This document shows, piece by piece, positions 1 through 5,756 of a stretch of DNA of 6,310 nt. Source of the stretch: Flavobacteriaceae bacterium (lineage in GTDB: Bacteria; Bacteroidota; Bacteroidia; Flavobacteriales; Flavobacteriaceae); assembly GCA_947461915.1 (NCBI GenBank), contig CANHNG010000108.1, positions 1-6,310 on the forward strand. The letters are read 5' to 3'. A model generated the notes under the pieces. The model saw only the letters and a list, made by a program, of their open reading frames with translations, searched no databases and was not told the origin of the DNA. The stretch's first letter is position 1. Each line of letters starts with the position of its first letter. The position numbers and the translations under genes were made by a program.

Positions 1-462
1 ACGCTAAAATTGCCTAGCAAATTATCTTTTGGGGCAGGACTAGGTGAGATTAGAAAGTGGTTGTTGGGAGCAGAAGTTACCATGCAAAACAAGGGTAATT
101 TAGTCAATTTTTATAATGAAGTAAACAATGTAGTTTATGGTAAAGGTTCAAAATACAGCATTGGAGGTTATTTCATACCCAACTACAAGTCCTATACCAG
201 TTATGCTAAAAGGATAACGTACAGAGGAGGTCTTAAATACGAAAAAACGGGATTGATAATCAAGTCAGAATCGATAAACGACATGGGGTTCACTCTTGGA
301 ATAGGGATGCCGTTATCAGGTACTTTTTCTAATATAAATTTTGGATTTGAGTTAGGAAAAAAAGGGACCACTAACTCTAATTTGGTGCAAGAAAACTATG
401 CCAATTTAAATGTGGGTTTTTCACTTAATGAAAAATGGTTTGAGAAAAGAAAATTTGATTAA
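1..462 (+). CDS. Outer-membrane beta-barrel protein, C-terminal part (5' end outside window)
   Basis: The reading frame is open from the first base, so this is the last ~153 residues of a longer gene; the TTG at position 10 is an internal codon, not a start. The visible part is rich in glycine, asparagine and aromatic residues, with short alternating polar/hydrophobic stretches separated by turns (for example YSIGGYFIPNYKSY, GGLKYEKTGLII, FGFELGKKGTT, NLNVGFSLNEKWF). That pattern is typical of the strands of an outer-membrane beta-barrel. The end, LNEKWFEKRKFD, resembles a C-terminal ending I recall from FadL/OmpP1-like membrane proteins of Flavobacteriia; that family name is recollection, not a search result. 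Its location would be the outer membrane and its substrate is unknown. It lies 44 bases upstream of lptC on the same strand, which fits an envelope-biogenesis neighbourhood. I am confident that it is a barrel, less so about the exact family. Confidence 0.72.
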   Translation, partial: TLKLPSKLSFGAGLGEIRKWLLGAEVTMQNKGNLVNFYNEVNNVVYGKGSKYSIGGYFIPNYKSYTSYAKRITYRGGLKYEKTGLIIKSESINDMGFTLGIGMPLSGTFSNINFGFELGKKGTTNSNLVQENYANLNVGFSLNEKWFEKRKFD

Positions 463-506
463 AACCAAGAGCCCAATTATATAGAACTATAACTTTGTCA
501 ATTCGT

Positions 507-1061
507 ATGACTTTACTAAAAAATTATAAAATGCTCCCAGTTGTCACGGTTATTGCCGTGACACTGTTTTTTGGATGCGAAAGTAATTTTAAGGAAGTGC
601 AGAAAATCAATTTCTCGGAATTTGTGCCTAGTGGTGAAGCGGAAAAAATCAACCTGAAATATACCGATTCGGGGCGTATAAAGGCCATTTTGGTGAGCCC
701 GAAAATGCTTGAATTTTCCAACTTGGATTTTCCTTTTACGGAATTTCCAAAAGGGATTTACGTCACCTTATATGACGACAAAGGAAAGCGGACATTCGTA
801 AAATCAGACTACGCGGTTTCTTACAAGATGACTAACATCATTGATTTGCAAGGAAATGTAAAAATCGTATCACAAGATGGGCAAACCCTCGAAACCCAAC
901 AATTGTATTACGACCAAAAAAACGAATGGTTTTTTACCGAAAAAAGCTTTAAATTTACAGACCCCAAAGGAGTTTCGAACGGTCAAGGGATCGATTTCAG
1001 TAAAGATTTCAAGATTATCAATTCACAAAAAATCACGGGCGAACTCGATTCGGCCGAGTAA
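507..1061 (+). CDS. lptC: LPS export ABC transporter periplasmic protein LptC
   Basis: LptC belongs to the Lpt bridge. It receives LPS extracted by the LptB2FG ABC transporter and passes it to the periplasmic LptA-like protein. From the ATG at 507 the protein has 184 residues, close to the roughly 190 of E. coli LptC. Residues 1-23 form a signal sequence (lysines at 5 and 8, then a hydrophobic core) ending LFFG before Cys24, so it probably matures as a lipoprotein rather than staying anchored by a transmembrane helix. Phe at -3 of the lipobox is unusual. The remainder is the LptC beta-jellyroll domain, with family-like stretches such as NLKYTDSGRIKA, FTEFPKGIYVTLYDDKGK, NIIDLQGNVKI and LYYDQKNEWFFTEK. 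Other in-frame starts are TTG at 495 and ATG at 531; 531 would remove the positive n-region, so 507 fits best. It is probably cotranscribed with the next two genes. Confidence 0.9.
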   Translation: MTLLKNYKMLPVVTVIAVTLFFGCESNFKEVQKINFSEFVPSGEAEKINLKYTDSGRIKAILVSPKMLEFSNLDFPFTEFPKGIYVTLYDDKGKRTFVKSDYAVSYKMTNIIDLQGNVKIVSQDGQTLETQQLYYDQKNEWFFTEKSFKFTDPKGVSNGQGIDFSKDFKIINSQKITGELDSAE

Positions 1062-1077
1062 AATTCAAAAATAGAGT

Positions 1078-1272
1078 ATGAGTTATTTAAAATACACACA
1101 GTACATATATCTTGTAGCAGCGATTTTTTTTGCCTACAAAGCGTTGGCAATTTGGAACGAAGAGAACGACCAGCATTTTCTTTTTCTGGGAATTGCAATC
1201 CTCTCTGTTTTTATGTTTCTCTTCAGACGGAGATTTTCCAAGAAATTTGAAGAAAGAAACAACAAATCCTAA
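1078..1272 (+). CDS. Small two-helix membrane protein of unknown function
   Basis: A 64-residue protein that I cannot assign to a named family. Two hydrophobic segments are clear, at about residues 8-26 (YIYLVAAIFFAYKALAI) and 35-50 (LFLGIAILSVFMFLF). They are joined by a short polar, acidic loop (WNEENDQH) and followed by a strongly basic tail (RRRFSKKFEER). By the positive-inside rule, both ends should face the cytoplasm and the loop the periplasm, giving a helical hairpin in the inner membrane. The ATG lies 16 bases after the lptC stop, and the stop is 3 bases before the ATG of the CNNM/CorC gene, so it is very likely translated from the same mRNA as both. My recollection is that flavobacterial genomes often carry an uncharacterised small protein in this slot; this was not checked. 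The context suggests an envelope role or a partner of one neighbour, but this is only inference. Confidence 0.8.
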   Translation: MSYLKYTQYIYLVAAIFFAYKALAIWNEENDQHFLFLGIAILSVFMFLFRRRFSKKFEERNNKS

Positions 1273-1275
1273 CGA

Positions 1276-2535
1276 ATGGAAATTAGCATTATAATAGTAT
1301 GTCTAATACTATGTGCCTTTTTCTCTGGGATGGAAATAGCTTTTATTTCCTCCAATAAAATATACCTCGAAATAGAAAAAAAACAGGACAGTTTTCTTTC
1401 TACTATTCTAACAAGGCTTACCGAAAAACCGTCTAAGTTTATTGCTGCCATGCTCATTGGGAACAATATAGCATTGGTGATTTACGGGTTTTTTATGGGG
1501 GAACTGTTGATGCACTGGATTGAAACCTTTGGATATCATTTTTCGGAAATAGTCAATTTACTGCTTCAAACTCTACTGTCTACGGCAATAGTTTTGATAA
1601 CGGCCGAGTTTTTGCCAAAAGTGTTTTTCCAAATCTATGCCAATACCTTAATCAAGGTCTTTGCCCTTCCGGCTTATCTTTTTTACGTGTTATTTTATTT
1701 TATATCTTCTTTTTTCATTTGGGTTTCCGATTTTGTGCTGAAGCGATTTTTTAAAACCGAAGGCGATCAGGTGCCTTTGTATTTCAGCAAGGCAGAACTC
1801 GGGAATTATATTACGGAACAAATGAGCACGGTTGAAGACCACGATGAAATGGACTCTGAAATCCAAATGTTTCAAAATGCATTGGAGTTTTCCGGGGTCA
1901 AAGCCAGGGATGTGATGAGTCCCCTAACGGAGATTGTGGCCGTTGATTTGTTTGATTCGGTGGCCGAACTGAAACAATTATTCATTGAAACGGGATATTC
2001 TAAAATTGTGGTATATCAGAACTCACTAGACGACATTATAGGCTATGTTCATTCTTTTGATTTATTCAAAAAACCTAAAAACATCAAATCGATTATTATC
2101 CCAATCGAATTTGTCCCCGAGACGATTTATATTAAGGATGCCATGAATTTGCTTACCAAAAAGCGAAAAAGTGTGGCCGTGGTGCTGGACGAATACGGAG
2201 GAACATCAGGAATCATAACCATAGAAGACATTGTGGAGGAGCTTTTTGGCGAAATCGAAGACGAACACGATTCGGATGAGGAATTGATAGAAAAAGAACT
2301 GGGGGATGGCGTTTATGTTCTTTCGGCACGCTTGGATGTCGAATATATAAATCAAACCTATAAACTTACCATTCCCGAAAGTGATTCTTATGGTACCCTC
2401 GGCGGTTTTATTGTAGATTCCACCAAAGAAATTCCTCAAAAAGGAGATGCAATTGTGATTGGAATCTATCATTTTATCATCGAAGAAGCCACAAATAAAA
2501 AAATTGAACTGGTCAAAATGACCATAAAAGATTGA
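1276..2535 (+). CDS. CNNM/CorC-family membrane protein with CBS pair (hemolysin-like, putative Mg2+/Co2+ efflux)
   Basis: A 419-residue protein with the complete layout of the family often annotated as hemolysin, TlyC or CorC. Residues 1-155 are the CNNM (DUF21) transmembrane domain, with hydrophobic segments near 1-20, 55-78, 93-113 and 126-151. Conserved polar positions in it are S17-G-M-E, S25-S26, the GNN at 62-64 and the E111-F-L-P-K motif. Residues ~190-335 hold two CBS domains, recognisable from RDVMSPLTEIVAV at 211 and the family signature VVLDEYGGTSGIITIEDIVE from 302. Residues ~340-415 are the CorC_HlyC C-terminal domain (YVLSARLDVEYIN, YGTLGGFIVD). Characterised members export Mg2+ through the CNNM domain under control of nucleotide binding to the CBS pair, which makes this a probable inner-membrane Mg2+ exporter. 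Haemolytic activity should not be inferred from the historical name. It follows the small membrane protein by 3 bases and is the last gene of its transcription unit. Confidence 0.92.
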   Translation: MEISIIIVCLILCAFFSGMEIAFISSNKIYLEIEKKQDSFLSTILTRLTEKPSKFIAAMLIGNNIALVIYGFFMGELLMHWIETFGYHFSEIVNLLLQTLLSTAIVLITAEFLPKVFFQIYANTLIKVFALPAYLFYVLFYFISSFFIWVSDFVLKRFFKTEGDQVPLYFSKAELGNYITEQMSTVEDHDEMDSEIQMFQNALEFSGVKARDVMSPLTEIVAVDLFDSVAELKQLFIETGYSKIVVYQNSLDDIIGYVHSFDLFKKPKNIKSIIIPIEFVPETIYIKDAMNLLTKKRKSVAVVLDEYGGTSGIITIEDIVEELFGEIEDEHDSDEELIEKELGDGVYVLSARLDVEYINQTYKLTIPESDSYGTLGGFIVDSTKEIPQKGDAIVIGIYHFIIEEATNKKIELVKMTIKD

Positions 2536-2605
2536 TTTTTTTTTCTTAATTTGATTTTTCTTATAAAATATAGTGTGACTATTATAATTATTAATTAGAT
2601 AATTG

Positions 2606-2643
2606 TATTTTCGCAGACTGAATATAAATTAACAACAATAAAA
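2606..2643 (+). promoter_or_regulatory. Probable promoter -7 element and A-rich leader of the PpiD-like gene
   Basis: The 108 bases between the CNNM/CorC stop and the ATG at 2644 are almost pure A/T and contain TATTTTCG at 2606-2613. This matches the Bacteroidota -7 consensus TAnnTTTG except for one C. The -33 TTG partner is not convincing at the usual 19-21 base spacing; that stretch (about 2580-2587) reads as A/T only. Transcription would start near 2617-2620, leaving a leader of about 25 bases. That leader (AATATAAATTAACAACAATA then AAA) has no Shine-Dalgarno sequence but is A-rich just before the ATG, as is common for efficient translation starts in this phylum. The site implies that the PpiD-like gene can be transcribed separately from the lptC operon. 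Confidence 0.5.
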
Positions 2644-4740
2644 ATGGCAGTTTTAGCAAAAATTAGACAACGTTCCGCTTTAATGATAGTAGTTATTGCA
2701 CTAGCATTATTTGCATTTATAGCTGGAGATCTTTTTAATAAAGGAAATTTTGGTAAAAGTTCAAAAGATGTGGGAAGCATCAACGGAAAAGATATTTCAT
2801 TTGAAGAATTTAGAGTTAAGGTAAGCAATGTCGAAAAAAGTCAACAAGGAATGACTTCGACTGCAGCAGCAAACAGAGTTTGGGATCAAGAGGTTTCAAT
2901 AGCGTTGCTTACGGCTGAATTTGATAAATTAGGTTTGAGAGTTGGACCTAGCCATATCATGGAGGTCTTGAAAGCGGATGAAAACATTGGAAAAAACCCA
3001 CTTTTCTTGAATAAAGCAGGTGTTTTTGATGAAGCAAAATTCAAAGAATACTTCAAGTCAAATCCTGAGCAAGCACAAGCTTTAAAAGACAGAGAAAAAG
3101 ATGCTGAGCTTAACGCAAAATATCAAATGTACAACACCTTGATAAAAGCAGGAATCTATACTACCGAAAGTGAAGGAAAACTGAAATATGAAATGGAAGC
3201 CAACAAAGTGAACTTTGCTTACGTTGCCGGACTATATTCTACAATTAAGGACGATAAAGTAAAAGTTTCCGATACCGAGATTGAAGATTTCATGAAAAAG
3301 AATGAAAAAAAATATAAAGCAGATGAAACCCGTGAGATAGAATATGTTTTGATTGAAGACAAACCATCTGCAGAAGATGAAAACGAAATCAAAAACAAAG
3401 TGAACGGATTGTTGTCAGGAAGCGTGGTTTATAACCAAGCAACTGCTAAAAATGACACCTTGCAAGGTTTCAAATCAGCTCCAAACACAATTGAATTCGT
3501 AAATTCAAATTCAGATATTCCATACGATTCTACTTATGTTGCCAAAAAAGATTTGCCGGCCGCCGATGCGGAGCAATTATACAATTTGGCTCCAGGTGCC
3601 ATTCATGGACCTTATATGAATGGAAAATACTATTGTATTTCTAAATCATTGGGCCGAAAAGTGGGCGTAAACGCTAAAGCAAGCCATATATTGATTAGCT
3701 ATGAAGGAACACAAGTTCCGAACAAAAAAGAACAAAGAACTAAAGAACAAGCCAAAGCAAAAGCAGAAACGCTTTTGGCTCAGGTTAAGGCAAATCCGGA
3801 TAGTTTCTTGATGCTAGCTTTTACCGCTTCTGACGATTCGTCTTCTCAACAAGGCGGTGATTTGGGTTATTTTGGTCCTAACCAAATGGTAAAACCTTTT
3901 AATGACTTTGTGTTTAACAGTGCTGTTGGCACCATTGGATTGGTAGAAACTGCTTTTGGTTTTCATATCATCAAAGTAACGGATAAGCAAGACGGTGTTC
4001 GTTTGGCTACTATTGCACAAAAAATTGAAGCATCAGAGGCTACTTCAGATAAAATATTCACCCAGGCAACCAAATTTGAAATGGATGCCGCTGACAAGGA
4101 TTTTGATAAGTTAGCCAAAGAGATGAAGCTTACGGTTGCGTCTCCAGTTACGGTGAAAGGAATGGATGAGTCTTTCGGTTCTTTGGGTAACCAAAGAAAT
4201 ATCGTAAGATGGGCCTTTGAAGGTGAAACGAATGTAGGTGGCGTGAAGCGATTTGAAGTGGCTAATTTAGGACACGTGATTGCCAAAGTTAAAAAAGTAA
4301 ATCCAGAAGGATTGATGGCTGTTGATTTGGCTAGACCTTCTATAGAGCCAATTCTTAAAAACAAGAAAAAAGCCGAATTGATCAAAGCAAAAATGACAGG
4401 AACTTCATTAGAGGCGATTGCGAAAACTTCAGGTTCAGCCGTTCAACAAGCCGTAGCTGTGACAATGGAAAATCCAGTATTGACCGGTGGTGGCCAAGAA
4501 CCTAAAGTGGTAGGAAATGCATTTGCATTGGCAACCAATCAACTTTCTGCCCCGATTGAAGGAAACGCAGGAGTTTATGTGGTGAAAAACAATAGCACCA
4601 TTAAAGCGCCAGTATTGAAAGACCATGCTCCTTATGTGGCGAAATTGAAAGCACAAAGCGCATCGGATGCCAATAGAGTAATTCCTGCACTAAAAGCGAA
4701 CGCTGAAATAAAAGACAACAGAAGTCAATTTAATTACTAA
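2644..4740 (+). CDS. ppiD: PpiD-like membrane-anchored periplasmic peptidyl-prolyl cis-trans isomerase
   Basis: A 698-residue folding factor for exported and outer-membrane proteins, of the SurA/PpiD family. Residues 1-10 are basic and cytoplasmic, residues 12-31 form one transmembrane anchor with no signal-peptidase site, and the rest is periplasmic; this is the PpiD topology, whereas SurA is soluble. Residues ~40-225 match the helical SurA/PpiD N-terminal chaperone region, including INGKDISFEEF at 46. A parvulin domain lies at ~343-448 and looks catalytically intact: ASHIL with His348, the acidic pair D397-D398, GGDLGYF at 404, M415 and F419 in the substrate pocket, and FGFHIIKV with His441. 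The segments at ~228-337 and ~500-552, and the C-terminus around 622-655, repeat the second half of a parvulin fold without the catalytic residues. Length is near that of E. coli PpiD (about 620 residues) with some extension. It has its own probable promoter and a strong terminator 18 bases after its stop. Confidence 0.9.
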   Translation: MAVLAKIRQRSALMIVVIALALFAFIAGDLFNKGNFGKSSKDVGSINGKDISFEEFRVKVSNVEKSQQGMTSTAAANRVWDQEVSIALLTAEFDKLGLRVGPSHIMEVLKADENIGKNPLFLNKAGVFDEAKFKEYFKSNPEQAQALKDREKDAELNAKYQMYNTLIKAGIYTTESEGKLKYEMEANKVNFAYVAGLYSTIKDDKVKVSDTEIEDFMKKNEKKYKADETREIEYVLIEDKPSAEDENEIKNKVNGLLSGSVVYNQATAKNDTLQGFKSAPNTIEFVNSNSDIPYDSTYVAKKDLPAADAEQLYNLAPGAIHGPYMNGKYYCISKSLGRKVGVNAKASHILISYEGTQVPNKKEQRTKEQAKAKAETLLAQVKANPDSFLMLAFTASDDSSSQQGGDLGYFGPNQMVKPFNDFVFNSAVGTIGLVETAFGFHIIKVTDKQDGVRLATIAQKIEASEATSDKIFTQATKFEMDAADKDFDKLAKEMKLTVASPVTVKGMDESFGSLGNQRNIVRWAFEGETNVGGVKRFEVANLGHVIAKVKKVNPEGLMAVDLARPSIEPILKNKKKAELIKAKMTGTSLEAIAKTSGSAVQQAVAVTMENPVLTGGGQEPKVVGNAFALATNQLSAPIEGNAGVYVVKNNSTIKAPVLKDHAPYVAKLKAQSASDANRVIPALKANAEIKDNRSQFNY

Positions 4741-4758
4741 ATTGAAACTGCAACACAT

Positions 4759-4788
4759 AAAAAATCCCGATTTATTCGGGATTTTTTT
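4759..4788. terminator. Bidirectional Rho-independent terminator between converging genes
   Basis: A perfect 12-bp stem (AAAAAATCCCGA at 4759-4770 pairing with TCGGGATTTTTT at 4776-4787) closes a 5-base TTTAT loop. On the plus strand the right arm runs into seven T residues (4782-4788). On the minus strand the run of six A residues (4759-4764) reads as a T tract. The hairpin can therefore end transcription of the PpiD-like gene from the left and of the HMG-CoA reductase/kinase unit from the right. It starts 18 bases after the plus-strand stop and only 2 bases separate it from the minus-strand stop codon. Confidence 0.93.
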
Positions 4789-4790
4789 GT

Positions 4791-5708
4791 TTACAATACC
4801 ATGTCCTTATAACGAATTATCGTTCGGAATCCTTTTCTCTTGAAATAGTCCGTCGGATTTTCGGATGCAATTGCCAAAACAAAATCACCGCCCCAAGCTC
4901 CAAGACTTTTTACCGTGCCTTCGAAGTCTGGAAACAAAGATTCTTTTACGGTCTCGATTTTAAGAATAGCACTCATTTCGGTTTCGTGCTTTTCAATCGC
5001 CAAGGCAAATTCTTGCAGATTTTTAGCGTTTAAAACCTCCAAAGTAATTTTGTCGTTTTTGACAATGGTTTTGGCCAAATCGTTTTTCGGATTCTCATAA
5101 TACGAAGCGATAGCCGCCTTGCTGTTTTGTTTTTTGTCGAGATAAACAAAATATAGATTTTCAGAAAATACAGGGTCGAAAGTTACTCTTTCGACAATAG
5201 GTTTGCCGTTTTCTAAATGGTACAAAACAGAACTGTTGTTTTGTGCGCACGCAATATCATAACCGCTTCCACCAAAACTATTTTTGAGCAAAACAAAGGC
5301 GTCAATTTGAAACCATTGTGCGATGTTATTAATCAAAGTCGATGAGGTTCCCAAACCCCAATTTCTGGGAAAACTAAGTTGGGTTGTGATTTGATAGCCT
5401 TCGGATTGATATATAAAATCAGGATTTAATTCAAAAGCTTCGTGCAGGATTGCTATCAGGGTATTTCGTATCGATGCCTTTTTCTTACCGCTGTCATTTC
5501 TGGAAATGTCCCTAAATGAAAAAGTGTCCTCGTACCAAACACTCCCGTCCGAATCAAAACTAGTCCATTTTATTTCTTGATTAGCACCTTCCGTAACAAT
5601 TAAATTTTGTCCAAATTTGGTAGGTACCGCCAAGGCTTTAGCCCCATCCAAAACTAGATATTCGCCTGTGATTAATAGTTTTCCGTTGCTGTAAAATTCT
5701 TTTTTCAT
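4791..5708 (-). CDS. GYDIA-type GHMP-superfamily kinase, probably in the mevalonate pathway
   Basis: A 305-residue small-molecule kinase of the GHMP (galactokinase, homoserine, mevalonate, phosphomevalonate) superfamily, within the usual length range. Motif 1 is GKLLITGEYLVLDGAKALAVP at residues 9-29, which resembles the N-terminus of phosphomevalonate and mevalonate kinases. The ATP-binding motif 2 is PRNWGLGTSST at 114-124, a variant of the usual PxxxGLGSSAA. GSGYDIA at 147-153 gives the family its name; its Asp151 sits where GHMP kinases carry a catalytic or structural Asp. Motif 3 is KSLGAWGGDFVLAIAS at 267-282, lacking the usual SGAGGG pattern. The gene starts 48 bases after the HMG-CoA reductase stop on the same strand, suggesting an operon and a role in phosphorylating mevalonate or phosphomevalonate. 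The substrate is inferred from context only. The ATG at 5708 is the natural start: an AAATG context, MKKEFYSNGK leading straight into motif 1, and an AGGA 11 bases upstream that is probably incidental in this phylum. Confidence 0.88.
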   Translation of the reverse strand: MKKEFYSNGKLLITGEYLVLDGAKALAVPTKFGQNLIVTEGANQEIKWTSFDSDGSVWYEDTFSFRDISRNDSGKKKASIRNTLIAILHEAFELNPDFIYQSEGYQITTQLSFPRNWGLGTSSTLINNIAQWFQIDAFVLLKNSFGGSGYDIACAQNNSSVLYHLENGKPIVERVTFDPVFSENLYFVYLDKKQNSKAAIASYYENPKNDLAKTIVKNDKITLEVLNAKNLQEFALAIEKHETEMSAILKIETVKESLFPDFEGTVKSLGAWGGDFVLAIASENPTDYFKRKGFRTIIRYKDMVL

Positions 5709-5756
5709 TTGTTAATTAATCCTTACAGAATTTAAAACTCTGAAAAGGTTGATGTG

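Noticed and set aside
495..506. TTG at 495 as the lptC start codon
   Set aside because: The ATG at 507 gives a normal 23-residue signal with a basic n-region; TTG starts are rarer, and this one overlaps a -7-like element.
1276..2535. Gliding-motility protein GldE
   Set aside because: GldE is a paralogous CNNM/CBS protein, usually encoded next to gldD and a single-strand binding protein gene. None of these is present, so only the general family can be assigned.
2510..2543. Terminator after the CNNM/CorC gene
   Set aside because: TGGTCA/TGACCA forms a 6-bp stem with a 3-base loop inside the last codons, but the T tract starts 10 bases after the stem, so it is not a classic intrinsic terminator.
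3963..4385. 140-residue open frame on the minus strand inside the PpiD-like gene
   Set aside because: It lies wholly antisense to a well-supported coding sequence and its translation has no recognisable motif; it is a shadow frame.
5720..5725. Shine-Dalgarno-like TAAGGA before the kinase start (minus strand)
   Set aside because: Spacing of 11 bases is long, and Bacteroidota rarely use Shine-Dalgarno pairing; more likely chance.
5726..5742. Imperfect inverted repeat CAGA...TCTG between reductase and kinase
   Set aside because: Only four outer base pairs and a mismatch with A/T pairs inside; too weak to be called an attenuator or operator.
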